DNA of 35,428 nt from Eubacteriales bacterium (GTDB lineage Bacteria > Bacillota > Clostridia > Christensenellales > Aristaeellaceae): NCBI GenBank assembly GCA_028701335.1, contig JAQVQY010000012.1, positions 1 to 35,428 on the forward strand, read 5' to 3'. The notes under the pieces were generated by a model. It saw only the letters and a program-made list of their open reading frames with translations, was not told the DNA's origin and ran no database searches. Shown piece after piece: positions 9,187 to 17,829 of this stretch. A program made the translations under genes and the position numbers. How positions within the stretch are numbered: the first letter of the stretch is position 1; every line of letters begins with the position of its first letter.

Positions 9187-9450
9187 TCAGGCCTGGGCTT
9201 TGTGCAGTGCCTTTGCCATGCGCGACTTTTTACGGCTTGCGGTGTTCTTGTGCATAACGCCCTTGGACACGGCCCGATCAAGCGCGGATGACGCGCTGAT
9301 CAACGCTGCGGGCGCTGCTTTCAAATCACTCTCCAGGGCGACCGTATACTTCTTAACGGCGGTCTTAACGCCGGTTTTGACCATGCGGTTGCGCAGATTC
9401 TTCTTCTTGTCAGAGCGCACGCGTTTCTGCGCGGACTTAATGTTCGCCAA
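9187..9450 (-). CDS. rpsT: 30S ribosomal protein S20
   Basis: A small basic protein that binds 16S rRNA early in 30S assembly. It has 87 residues, rich in Lys and Arg, beginning ANIKSAQKR after the initiator and ending KALHKAQA. The start codon is TTG at 9450, preceded by AGGAGGTGAAGGAAG. E. coli rpsT also begins with UUG, where the rare start takes part in autoregulation. The gene is monocistronic, convergent with psuG and divergent from phoH. Confidence 0.96.
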   Translation of the reverse strand: MANIKSAQKRVRSDKKKNLRNRMVKTGVKTAVKKYTVALESDLKAAPAALISASSALDRAVSKGVMHKNTASRKKSRMAKALHKAQA

Positions 9451-9488
9451 CTTCCTTCACCTCCTGACCTTCCAAAATAGCAATATAA

Positions 9489-9518
9489 ATACTACCATAT
9501 CCGGAGGGCCCTTGGCAA
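9489..9518 (-). promoter_or_regulatory. Putative promoter of rpsT
   Basis: On the minus strand, TTGCCA (9518-9513), an 18-base spacer and TAGTAT (9494-9489), with TG one base before the -10 box. The -10 is 38 bases upstream of the TTG start. Confidence 0.5.
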
Positions 9519-9562
9519 GTGTGAATTTTTTCGGGTTTTGGCTGTGCCCGCCACGCGTTTTC

Positions 9563-9591
9563 TTGCGAAAACCGCCTGTTGCGTGTATGAT
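9563..9591 (+). promoter_or_regulatory. Putative sigma-A promoter of the phoH-pgpH-ybeY/cdd-era-apbE operon
   Basis: TTGCGA (9563-9568), a 17-base spacer and TATGAT (9586-9591). It lies downstream of the rpsT start, so any phoH start placed inside the rpsT region is ruled out if this promoter is used. Confidence 0.6.
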
Positions 9592-9652
9592 AGCTGTACG
9601 CCATAGCGGGTTTACCGCTGGCGAAGGAAGGGAGTTGTTGCTTCACTTGTCA

Positions 9653-10606
9653 ATGCCACTGGACACTTTTGACAGCTGTGTTGCCCTGTTTGGGCTCAAT
9701 GACCGTAATATTCGCACCCTGGAAGATGAACTGATCGTCAACGTTTATCTCCGTGACGGCGAACTGCAGATCATCGGAGACAACGAGAACATAAAGACTG
9801 CGGAGCAGGTTATCGCCGAAATGCTCCGCATCATTGAAGCAGGAGAACACCTGGACGCGGGCAAAATCCGCTACCTGATTCAAATGGCCCGCCAGGGTAC
9901 GCTGACGCAGGCACGGGACAGTACGGGCGAAGTTGTCGCCTATACCTACAAAGGCAAGAAAATCAAGTGCAAGACGGCCGGGCAGCTATGTTATGTTCAG
10001 GCCATCCGAAACCACGGGCTAACCCTCTCGGTCGGCCCCGCCGGCACCGGGAAAACGTATCTGGCTGTCGCCATGGCAGCTGTGGCGCTTCGAAACAAGG
10101 AAGTGGAACGCCTGATTCTAACCCGTCCCGCTGTTGAAGCGGGCGAGAAACTGGGCTTCCTCCCGGGCGACATGGCCCAGAAGGTAGATCCCTATTTAAG
10201 GCCTCTGTATGATGCGCTGTATGAAATCCTTGGCCTGGAAACCTATCAGCGCTATATGGAGCGCGGCGCCATTGAAGTGGCTCCCCTTGCCTTTATGCGC
10301 GGGCGCACGCTCAATGACGCGTTTATCATCCTGGACGAGGCACAGAACGCCACACCTGAACAGATGAAGATGTTCCTTACCCGAATGGGACGCAACGCAA
10401 AAGCCGTGGTCAACGGCGACCCGTCCCAGATTGACCTCCCCCACGCCAGGCGCTCAGGCCTGCTGGTGGCGCTGGATGTGCTGGAAAGCGTTGAGGGCAT
10501 CCAGATCGTCCGCCTGGGCCGGGATGATGTGGTGCGCAACGACCTGGTGCAGCGCATTGTCAACGCCTACGAGACCTATGAGGCCATAAAAGCAGAAAAT
10601 GTTTGA
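9653..10606 (+). CDS. phoH: PhoH family ATPase
   Basis: A cytoplasmic P-loop ATPase of the PhoH/PhoL family, usually found beside ybeY and linked to RNA or ribosome quality functions; its exact role is unsettled. From the ATG at 9653 it has 317 residues. An N-terminal small RNA-binding-like region is followed by Walker A GPAGTGKT (128-135) and Walker B IILDEAQ. The frame stays open far upstream, across rpsT, but that part is antisense shadow. The start is uncertain by a few codons. No ribosome site sits at the right distance from the ATG, while AGGAAGGGAG at 9625-9634 is well placed for TTG codons at 9638 or 9647. The last 8 bases overlap pgpH. Confidence 0.93.
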   Translation: MPLDTFDSCVALFGLNDRNIRTLEDELIVNVYLRDGELQIIGDNENIKTAEQVIAEMLRIIEAGEHLDAGKIRYLIQMARQGTLTQARDSTGEVVAYTYKGKKIKCKTAGQLCYVQAIRNHGLTLSVGPAGTGKTYLAVAMAAVALRNKEVERLILTRPAVEAGEKLGFLPGDMAQKVDPYLRPLYDALYEILGLETYQRYMERGAIEVAPLAFMRGRTLNDAFIILDEAQNATPEQMKMFLTRMGRNAKAVVNGDPSQIDLPHARRSGLLVALDVLESVEGIQIVRLGRDDVVRNDLVQRIVNAYETYEAIKAENV

Positions 10607-12848
10607 ACTGCCCGTCTCTCCCAAGGCACAAAAACCCTCCTTTCGGAAAAAGGCGGCTGAACGCCTTGGTTCCCAGGCATTCGTTCGCCTGCTGGCCATC
10701 CTCGCGGGTGGGTTTTTATGTCTTCTGCTTTTTTTTGTCAGTATCAGCCCCAAGAGGTATAACCTGACGGTGGGCATGGTGCCGGACCAGACGATAGCCG
10801 CCCACAAGGACGTTATTGACGAGGTGACCACCAAGGCCAACCGTGACACAGCCGCAGCCGCGGTAGCCCCCACCTATCACTATCAGAGCGGTATTACTGA
10901 GGCTGTGATAGGCAACCTTGAAGCTGCGCACGCTGATATGGTGGCGGCCAGGCAATACGCCCAAACGCTGTCGGACTTTTCCAGCCGCCGCACCTACAGC
11001 CAGGATGAGCTGGCCTCAGCCCACGACATGCTTTCTCTCGTTGAGCTCCAGGATTTTCAACTGGTAACGCTGCTCAATGCCTCCAATGAACAGTTTGACG
11101 AGATGTACTCAGCCCTGGTGCCTGCTGTGCGCAACACCATGCAGGGCAATGTCATCCAGGGGCAGGAATCCAGCGCCATCAACAGCATCATGCAGCTGGT
11201 GGGCTATAAAACCAACGTAAGCCTGCTGCAAAACGTGGTGCTTCCGGTGCTGCGGGAAATTATCCAGCCCAATATGGTGGTGGATGGTGAGGCCACGGAA
11301 GCGGCACGCCAGGATGCCTGGGAGGCCGTGGAGCCTGTTGTTTTCAAGCAGGGACAGAACATCGTGGTACGCGGCGAGGGGCGAGTCCGTGAAAACCAGA
11401 TTGCCATGCTCAACAGCCTGGGGCTTCTGGATGACAACACCGTCGACTATGCCATGTATCTGGGCGGGTTTGGGCTGGTGGCCTTTATGCTGACCCTGGC
11501 TTTTGCGGCGCTTAAAGGGCTCAGCCCCTCTGTGGCCGGGGAAACCAGGTCCGTCATTCTGATCAACCTGGTCCTCATCATTTCTTTGGCTCTTTCACTG
11601 TTGGCAAAGGAAATCCAGCTGATCTACCTTGCCCCGCTGGCGCTTCCCTTCATGCTGCTGACAGCCACGATTAGCTCCATCCCGGCAATTATCGCGGGCT
11701 CCGCCTGCACGGCGCTGAGCGCCATTATGCTTACCGGCACCGGCACCGGCAGCGCCACCAGTGACTGGGTAAATTTGCTGTCCATCGGCATTTTTTCTGG
11801 GGTCCTCTCGTCTCTTATGCTAAAGAGCAATTATCAGCGCTCTTTTGTTCTTCTGACAGGAACCCTTGTGGGTCTGGCCAACTTCCTTCTGCTGTTTGCC
11901 ATCGGCCTTCTCACCAGCATGAACCTTCAGAGCACCGTCACCAAGGGGCTGTGGAGCCTGGTTGGGGCGGCGGTCAGCACGGTGCTTTGCCTGGCCATCC
12001 AGCCGGCGTTGGAATCCGCTTTCAACCTCCCGACGCCTACCCGGCTGCTTGACCTCACCAATCCCAACCATCCCCTGCTGAGAAGGCTTCTGCTGGAAGC
12101 GCCTGGTACCTATCACCACAGCATCATCATCGCCAACCTGGCCGAAGCCAGCGCCGAGGCAATCGGTGCCAACCCCCTGTTGGCCCGCGCGGGCGCATAC
12201 TTCCATGACATTGGAAAACTGAAGCGGCCGCTTTATTTCAAGGAAAACCAGATTGGTACCGGCAATGTGCATGACAGTACCAACCCACAGGTATCTGCCG
12301 CCATCATCACCTCCCACGTCAGGGAAGGGATCGCGATGGCTCGACAGTACCGGCTCCCCCATGAGATCCAGCAGATAATCGCCGAACACCACGGTGATTC
12401 CCTGGTGGCCTTCTTTTATCACAAAGCGGTGCAGGAGAGCGCAAATGAGCAGCTGGATGACGAGGAATTCAGGTACGCCGGTGTGCCGCCCAGAACCATA
12501 GAAAGCGCTCTGGTGATGCTGTGTGACACTATTGAAGCAGCCATCCGTACGCTGAACAACCCCAGCCAGGGGGAGATTGTGGATTTCATTGACAGCCTCA
12601 TCCATAAGAAGATCCAGAGCTGCCAGCTCCACAACGCACCTCTGACATTAAAGGACCTTCAGATTATCAGCAACACCTGTGCCACGGTCTTGAACGGCGT
12701 CTTTCATGAGCGTATTGAATACCCTGCGGCTCCGGACAAGCTGGCCCCCCGGGATAAGCTCATGGCCCAGTTGCAGCAGTTTCGTAAATCCACAACTCCC
12801 CAGAGCAGGCAGCCGGAGGAGCCGGTCCAGGAAAGCGGGCAGGTATAA
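10599..12848 (+). CDS. pgpH: 7TM-HD cyclic-di-AMP phosphodiesterase PgpH
   Basis: A membrane protein of 749 residues predicted to hydrolyse cyclic di-AMP on its cytoplasmic side. One membrane helix is at about 27-50, then an extracellular 7TMR-HDED sensor region (about 51-285), a bundle of membrane helices (about 287-485), and a cytosolic HD domain with HH (506-507) and HD in FHDIGK (536-537), the metal-binding residues of the family. The gene order phoH, pgpH (yqfF), ybeY matches Bacillus subtilis. The signal sensed outside the cell is unknown. Its start overlaps phoH by 8 bases. Confidence 0.94.
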   Translation: MFELPVSPKAQKPSFRKKAAERLGSQAFVRLLAILAGGFLCLLLFFVSISPKRYNLTVGMVPDQTIAAHKDVIDEVTTKANRDTAAAAVAPTYHYQSGITEAVIGNLEAAHADMVAARQYAQTLSDFSSRRTYSQDELASAHDMLSLVELQDFQLVTLLNASNEQFDEMYSALVPAVRNTMQGNVIQGQESSAINSIMQLVGYKTNVSLLQNVVLPVLREIIQPNMVVDGEATEAARQDAWEAVEPVVFKQGQNIVVRGEGRVRENQIAMLNSLGLLDDNTVDYAMYLGGFGLVAFMLTLAFAALKGLSPSVAGETRSVILINLVLIISLALSLLAKEIQLIYLAPLALPFMLLTATISSIPAIIAGSACTALSAIMLTGTGTGSATSDWVNLLSIGIFSGVLSSLMLKSNYQRSFVLLTGTLVGLANFLLLFAIGLLTSMNLQSTVTKGLWSLVGAAVSTVLCLAIQPALESAFNLPTPTRLLDLTNPNHPLLRRLLLEAPGTYHHSIIIANLAEASAEAIGANPLLARAGAYFHDIGKLKRPLYFKENQIGTGNVHDSTNPQVSAAIITSHVREGIAMARQYRLPHEIQQIIAEHHGDSLVAFFYHKAVQESANEQLDDEEFRYAGVPPRTIESALVMLCDTIEAAIRTLNNPSQGEIVDFIDSLIHKKIQSCQLHNAPLTLKDLQIISNTCATVLNGVFHERIEYPAAPDKLAPRDKLMAQLQQFRKSTTPQSRQPEEPVQESGQV

Positions 12849-12851
12849 AGA

Positions 12852-13742
12852 ATGCGGATTGTTTTAACAGAGGGCAGCCAAGCCACCCCCGTGCCGCTTT
12901 CTTTTTTTGAGGAAATTGCCGCGGCAGCTGCCTGCCTGGAAGAGGTGGCAGAGCCAGTTCTCCTTGCCCTGACGCTCACAGATGATGTCGGCATTAGAGC
13001 CATTAACAAACAATGGCGCCACTTGGACGCTTCCACAGACGTGCTGAGTTTTCCGGCGGTTGTTTTTTCTCCCCAGGAGACTGCAGGTCTGGAGCAAGCA
13101 TCGTTCCCCGCAGACGCCTGGGACAGCGATGAGGGTGCCTACTTCCTGGGGGACATTGTGATATCCCTGCCTGCGGCTTTTTCACAGGCAGAGGAATACG
13201 GCCACGGCATGGCGCGGGAGCTGGCCTATTTATTCGTCCATGGGGTAATGCACCTGATGGGATATGATCATCAAAATCCGGAGGATAAAAAGCAAATGCG
13301 CGACATGGAAGAGAAGACGCTCGCCAAAGCCGCAGTAGCGGGAAACGATGACCAGGCACTGATTAAAATCGCCTGGGAAGCCAGGGAGTATGCCTACACC
13401 CCCTATTCCAGGTACAAAGTGGGCGCTGCTCTCAGGTCAAAGAACGGGCAGGTCTATACGGGCTGCAATATTGAAAACGCAGCTTTTGGCCTCACCAACT
13501 GCGCGGAACGCACCGCGCTTTTTAAAGCCATCAGCGTTGGGGATACTGAGTTTGACGCCATTGCCATTACGGCGGATGCCACGGCCCCCTGGCCCTGCGG
13601 CGCCTGCCGGCAAGCACTCAGCGAGTTCGTGCCCGGTATTCGGGTGCTGATCAGTTGGAATGAGGGGAAAGAGAACGCTGAATCCACACTGGACCAGCTG
13701 CTCCCCCACAGTTTTTTAGGTTATAAGGAGGACGGCCAATGA
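12852..13742 (+). CDS. ybeY: Fusion of endoribonuclease YbeY and cytidine deaminase
   Basis: One continuous 296-residue frame carries two enzymes. Residues 1-160 are YbeY, which matures the 16S rRNA 3' end, with the zinc motif His130-x3-His134-x5-His140 (HGVMHLMGYDH). Residues about 167-296 are a cytidine deaminase, which turns cytidine into uridine, with the zinc motif CAE (217-219) and PCGAC (Cys249, Cys252). In B. subtilis ybeY, dgkA and cdd are separate genes in this order; here dgkA is absent and the others are joined with a linker of only a few residues. An internal GGAGG (13280-13284), 11 bases before an in-frame ATG at 13296, could also give a separate deaminase. The last bases overlap era (ATGA). 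Confidence 0.95.
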   Translation: MRIVLTEGSQATPVPLSFFEEIAAAAACLEEVAEPVLLALTLTDDVGIRAINKQWRHLDASTDVLSFPAVVFSPQETAGLEQASFPADAWDSDEGAYFLGDIVISLPAAFSQAEEYGHGMARELAYLFVHGVMHLMGYDHQNPEDKKQMRDMEEKTLAKAAVAGNDDQALIKIAWEAREYAYTPYSRYKVGAALRSKNGQVYTGCNIENAAFGLTNCAERTALFKAISVGDTEFDAIAITADATAPWPCGACRQALSEFVPGIRVLISWNEGKENAESTLDQLLPHSFLGYKEDGQ

Positions 13743-14644
13743 CAGGAGAGGACAATAGCAAAAGGCTCTTTCATTCCGGATTCATCAGCATTGTGGGCCG
13801 CCCAAATGTGGGTAAATCCACGCTGCTTAACGCTATGGTGGGTGAAAAAGTCGCCATCGTCACCCCCAAGCCACAGACCACCCGAAACCGTATCATCGGC
13901 ATCCTGAACCTTCCGGATGTCCAGATGGTATTTGTGGATACACCCGGCATCCATAAGCCCCGAACCAAGCTTGGCCAGTATATGGACCAGAGCATCCAGG
14001 AGGCCGTGAAGGGCATTGATGCCCTGCTGGTGGTGCTGGATGTCAGCAAAATCGTTTCCCAGGACCGAAATATTGTCCAGGATATGCGGACAATGAAAGT
14101 TCCCAAAATCCTGGTGCTCAATAAGATAGATCAGGTCCATCCCCAGGAACTGCTTAAGCCCATTGCGGAATTCGCTGACGCGGGCTATGACGCCATTGTC
14201 CCCATCAGCGCCCGGACGGGAGACGGCGTTGATGTCTTAAAGCAGGAGGTGATTGCCCGCCTGCCGGAGGGCCCGGCTTACTTCCCTGCCGGTATGTGGA
14301 CGGACCAGACAGAGCGCCAGTTTGTAGCGGAACTGATCCGTGAGCAGGCGCTGTATGCGCTGCAGGAAGAAATCCCCCACGGTATCGGAGTGGAAGTGCT
14401 GTCCATGAAGGACATGAGCGAAGAAATGGTAGAAATTTACGCCAACATCTTCTGTGAGCGGGAAGCGCACAAGCGCATCATTATTGGGAAACAAGGGAAA
14501 ATGCTTGGCGCCATCGGGAAAAAAGCGCGTGAGGGCATCGAAAAATTGTTGGGCAAGCGAGTCAACCTCCAGCTGTGGGTTAAGGTGCGGCCGGACTGGC
14601 GCAACACCCCGGAAGATCTAAGAACGTTGGGCTATTCAGAGTGA
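13739..14644 (+). CDS. era: GTPase Era
   Basis: A GTPase that binds the 3' end of 16S rRNA and helps 30S maturation, acting in the same process as YbeY upstream. It has 301 residues. G1 GRPNVGKST is at 20-28, DTPG at 67-70 and NKID at 128-131. The C-terminal KH domain contains IIGKQGKMLGAIGKKAR. The ATG overlaps the ybeY-cdd stop (ATGA), and the stop overlaps the GTG start of apbE, so translation is probably coupled on both sides. Confidence 0.97.
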   Translation: MTGEDNSKRLFHSGFISIVGRPNVGKSTLLNAMVGEKVAIVTPKPQTTRNRIIGILNLPDVQMVFVDTPGIHKPRTKLGQYMDQSIQEAVKGIDALLVVLDVSKIVSQDRNIVQDMRTMKVPKILVLNKIDQVHPQELLKPIAEFADAGYDAIVPISARTGDGVDVLKQEVIARLPEGPAYFPAGMWTDQTERQFVAELIREQALYALQEEIPHGIGVEVLSMKDMSEEMVEIYANIFCEREAHKRIIIGKQGKMLGAIGKKAREGIEKLLGKRVNLQLWVKVRPDWRNTPEDLRTLGYSE

Positions 14645-15729
14645 AACGGGCAATCAACAAGCTCCTGGCGGCGCTGCTGGCGCTGTGCCTGTTAGTGCCG
14701 GCTTCCAGTCTGGCGGCGCAGAATAAATATACGCGCTATACCCATATTTTTTTCGGCACCTTTGACACAGTCATCACGATCCTGGCCTATGCCAAAGACC
14801 GGGAGGAATTTGACGCCGCCGCCGCGGCAACTGAGGCGGCCTTTCAACGCTATCACAAGATATTTGACCAATACCACCCCTATGAGGGCATCAACAATGT
14901 CTTCACCCTAAACCGCCAGGCGGCGCTTGCCCCGGTCGTGGTGCCGGAGGAACTATTTGATCTGTTGGTGTACTGCAGGGAGATGCAGCCCAAACTGCTT
15001 GGCAAGGTGAATGTGGCCATGGGGTCAGTCCTCAGGCTGTGGCATGACGCGCGGGAGGTGGCTAAGGCCCATCCTGATGACACGGCACTCCCCGAAGTGG
15101 AGGCACTCAGGGATGCCGCCAAACATACCGATATGCGTGATGTAATCCTTAATAAGGCGGATAAGTCCGTCTTTTTTGCAGATCCCAGGCTAAAATTGGA
15201 TGTGGGCGCTGTGGCCAAGGGCTATGCCACCGAATTGGCGGCGCGGGATTTGCTCCAAGGCCCGGTATCACACTTCATCATCAACGCCGGCGGCAATGTT
15301 CGCACCGGTAACCCGCCGCTGGACGGCCGCCGCAACTGGAGCGTAGGGATCCAGGATCCGAGCGCGGCTGTTCTTGCGCCAAATGACACGGATGTACTTG
15401 ACATGTTGTTCATGCACAACATGTGCTCTGTTACCAGCGGGGACTATCAGCGCTATTTCATCCTGGATGGCGTGCTTTACCACCATCTGATTTCACCGGA
15501 GACCCTCTTCCCCACCCACTTCATGCGCTCTGTCACCGTAATAACGGAGGATTCCGGGCTAGCCGACTTGTTGTCCACTACCCTGTTCCTGATGCCCCAT
15601 GAGGAGGGTGCTGCATTTCTTGAAGAATTGGATCTGCCTGTGGAGGCGGTTTGGGTGCTGAATGACGGCAGTGTGGCGATGACAGAAGGCGCAAAAAAAA
15701 TGGCCTACTCCCACGGAGCAGCCAACTGA
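14641..15729 (+). CDS. apbE: FAD:protein FMN transferase (ApbE family), secreted
   Basis: Predicted to attach FMN covalently to threonine residues of extracytoplasmic flavoproteins such as RnfG or NqrC subunits. It has 362 residues with a GTG start overlapping the era stop (GTGA). The signal peptide (about 1-26) has no lipobox, so this is a soluble or loosely held form rather than the usual Gram-positive lipoprotein. Family motifs: AMGSVLRLWHD, LDVGAVAKGYA, NAGGNVRTG, SVTSGDYQRYF and HHLISPETLFPT. No target flavoprotein is in the window. It is last in its operon and faces the next gene with only 12 bases between stops. Confidence 0.92.
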   Translation: MKRAINKLLAALLALCLLVPASSLAAQNKYTRYTHIFFGTFDTVITILAYAKDREEFDAAAAATEAAFQRYHKIFDQYHPYEGINNVFTLNRQAALAPVVVPEELFDLLVYCREMQPKLLGKVNVAMGSVLRLWHDAREVAKAHPDDTALPEVEALRDAAKHTDMRDVILNKADKSVFFADPRLKLDVGAVAKGYATELAARDLLQGPVSHFIINAGGNVRTGNPPLDGRRNWSVGIQDPSAAVLAPNDTDVLDMLFMHNMCSVTSGDYQRYFILDGVLYHHLISPETLFPTHFMRSVTVITEDSGLADLLSTTLFLMPHEEGAAFLEELDLPVEAVWVLNDGSVAMTEGAKKMAYSHGAAN

Positions 15730-15741
15730 TCGGCTGTTTCC

Positions 15742-16650
15742 CTATCCCGGAAAACGCTGCATCAAACTCCCCGCCAGGTCTATCTGCTCACCAAGCAGCG
15801 CGGCGATCTTGTCATCATTGGCTGCGTTCCCCTGTATATCCATATCCCTGGCGCGCCAGCCGGACGCCAGTATATTGCCCAGAGAAGCCTTCAGACAACC
15901 GGCTTCTTTCTTTAGTTCCAAACTTTCGTCAAGCAGGGCGGCGGTAGCATAAAGCGCATCAAAAAGCCTGGGTGGATAGCCAGGAACTCCGCCCGCCAAG
16001 TGAACGCGCCGGCTGGCATCCATATAGGTAATGTGGGCAAGCCCTGCGCCGCTCAAGCCGCGGTAGAGCCCCAGCATCAACTTGGCGGATGCCAAATCCG
16101 CCAGAAAAACGTGCCGGCGCTGGGGAAATTGGAGCGGTTTGGAGACTGCCGCCGCAAGCGGCAAGGCTTCCGGCATGGACAGAGCGTAGGGGCTTGCCGC
16201 CTTGCTGACCGCCTCCTCCCAGATGCTTACGCCATCGTCCGGCGCCACAGCCCAAATCATGGCTTCCTCATGGCCCGCGGCTTTCAGCGCTGTTTGCGCG
16301 GCCCTTTTGGCAAAATCAAGACCCGGCTTCAAGGGTGAAACGAAGGCAAGCGTTGGAAAATCAGGAATCCGGAGGAGGGTAAAATCCTTAAGCCCCCCGG
16401 GCAGATCCAGCGTCGTTATCCTGATATGAGCGTCAAAGACCTTTTTCAGCGCGGTTTCAGACACCGCCGCCAGAATGGCCTGCGCTTCCTCAGCCCCGAG
16501 GGATAAATCCCCCGGCCCATCCACCTGAACGTCCTTTATGATGAAGCTGTGGCCAAAAGCGACAGCGATATCGTTGAGGGCCTGCTGGGGCGTGCGCAGC
16601 AGGGCTTTTGTGTTCAGGCTGTCCGACAGCATCAGGATTTTGGCGCGCAT
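15742..16650 (-). CDS. Degenerate isopropylmalate/isocitrate dehydrogenase-like protein
   Basis: A 302-residue protein of unknown function. By eye it follows the layout of the LeuB/Icd family. The N-terminal part (about 22-60, AVAFGHSF...VDGPG.LS) matches the first helix and strand. WAVAPDDGVSIWEEAV (133-148) matches the stretch that in LeuB leads to the central beta-strand. The end, FDALYATAALLDESLELKKEA...LASGWRARD, matches the family C-terminus. However, the metal-binding NLFGDILSDEA segment is replaced by VFLADLASAKL (181-191), and the HGSAPDIAGK cofactor loop by a short VHLAGGVPGYP (216-226). A working dehydrogenase is therefore unlikely. It follows the capA-like gene by five bases. The fold assignment is inference. 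Confidence 0.5.
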   Translation of the reverse strand: MRAKILMLSDSLNTKALLRTPQQALNDIAVAFGHSFIIKDVQVDGPGDLSLGAEEAQAILAAVSETALKKVFDAHIRITTLDLPGGLKDFTLLRIPDFPTLAFVSPLKPGLDFAKRAAQTALKAAGHEEAMIWAVAPDDGVSIWEEAVSKAASPYALSMPEALPLAAAVSKPLQFPQRRHVFLADLASAKLMLGLYRGLSGAGLAHITYMDASRRVHLAGGVPGYPPRLFDALYATAALLDESLELKKEAGCLKASLGNILASGWRARDMDIQGNAANDDKIAALLGEQIDLAGSLMQRFPG

Positions 16651-16655
16651 GTCCC

Positions 16656-17819
16656 CTACTCCCAGTCCACCGGGTAGAAATCCACCGCGTATTCCAGGCC
16701 TTTGCCGTTTGAGGTGAGCATATTGATAACATTATCAATCAGCCGTTGATCCGTAAAAGGGGTTGGCGTAAAATCATTGTAATCCGTTTTTGAGGAGATG
16801 CGACTGGGAATGATGCGGAAAGCGTCTGTCTCCACCAAATCTCCCTTGACATTAAACCGGATCTGGAACAGGAAAGTGCTCATGTCACTGGGCTTGGTGT
16901 TCCCGGCAAAACTGAAATTCCCCAGCGAATAGACGATGTATTTACCCTGATAGCGCTCTATCGGGTTGACGCGGTGGCTGTGGTGCCCCAGCACCAGGTC
17001 AGCGCCTGAATCGATGGTGAGGCGGCCCAGCTTTATCTGATTGTCATTGGGTTTGTAGTCCAATTCAGCCCCCCAGTGGTAGCTGACAATCACAATGTCA
17101 TGCTCCGCTTTAGCGCGAGCTACCTCAACGGGCACCTGTTCAAACAACGCCGGATAGCGCCCGTCAAATGTCTGGTAGGACAGCATGGCGACGGATACGC
17201 CCTTCACCTCATAAACACCCGTTTGTTCAGCCGTGCTCCACACATTTCCGGCGTCAGTCAGCGTCTGCTTGGTTTCATCAAGCCCTGAATCACCGTGATC
17301 CATCACATGGTTATTTTCCAGCGCAACCGCTTCAATGCTGCCGTTGGTGAGGAACTGCACATACTCAGGGGGAGCTGAAAAGACAAAGTGGTTATTGGTC
17401 TTGTACGCCGGCCGGGTGGTAAGGGTGGACTCGAAATTCACGATGGTCATGTCATCGCTGGCAAAGATATCCTGTACATTGCGGCAAATGAAGTTGGGAT
17501 CGTTTCCCTGCTTTTTATACTCCCTGTCGAAAATGGAGTCCCCGCGCCGGCGGATGTCCCCGCCAATGGTGGTGTCCCCCGCGGCAGTAATGACAATCTG
17601 CACAGTGCCGTCCGGAAGCGTGGGAACCGGCGCAGGCGTTGTAGCCGCCTCCGGCGCACCAGCTGGACTGTCCTCAGCGCCTTGGGTTAATTCTGCCCCA
17701 GGCGGCGGTGTAATCAGTTGCGCGATGGAAATCTCTTCATCCGCCAAAACGACAGGAAAGGCACTTATCACCAGTGACAGTGTCAAGAGCAGTATAATGA
17801 ATCGGTGTTTTCCAAACAT
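16656..17819 (-). CDS. CapA/PgsA-like metallophosphatase-fold protein, secreted
   Basis: A 387-residue member of the CapA family (poly-gamma-glutamate synthesis protein, calcineurin-like fold), placed outside the membrane by its signal peptide (about 1-26). The ATG at 17819 is chosen for AGGAGACC just upstream; the frame stays open 59 codons further but without similarity. A Pro/Ala/Thr linker (about 37-70) is followed by the domain, opening with AAGDTTIGGD (Asp82, Asp88), then NFEST, LENNHVMDHGD, SYHWGAE and LGHHSHRV, which give the metal and active-site residues of the family. No other capsule genes are present, so a role in polyglutamate export is not supported. It is likely a cell-wall peptide hydrolase or ligase helper. 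Confidence 0.85.
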   Translation of the reverse strand: MFGKHRFIILLLTLSLVISAFPVVLADEEISIAQLITPPPGAELTQGAEDSPAGAPEAATTPAPVPTLPDGTVQIVITAAGDTTIGGDIRRRGDSIFDREYKKQGNDPNFICRNVQDIFASDDMTIVNFESTLTTRPAYKTNNHFVFSAPPEYVQFLTNGSIEAVALENNHVMDHGDSGLDETKQTLTDAGNVWSTAEQTGVYEVKGVSVAMLSYQTFDGRYPALFEQVPVEVARAKAEHDIVIVSYHWGAELDYKPNDNQIKLGRLTIDSGADLVLGHHSHRVNPIERYQGKYIVYSLGNFSFAGNTKPSDMSTFLFQIRFNVKGDLVETDAFRIIPSRISSKTDYNDFTPTPFTDQRLIDNVINMLTSNGKGLEYAVDFYPVDWE

Positions 17820-17829
17820 GAACGGTCTC

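Noticed and set aside
9173-9652. N-terminal extension of phoH across the rpsT region
   Set aside because: It is antisense to rpsT, lies before the likely promoter at 9563-9591 and would add about 160 residues not found in the family.
11820-12632. A 270-codon minus-strand open frame within pgpH
   Set aside because: Shadow of the real coding frame; no ribosome site or similarity.
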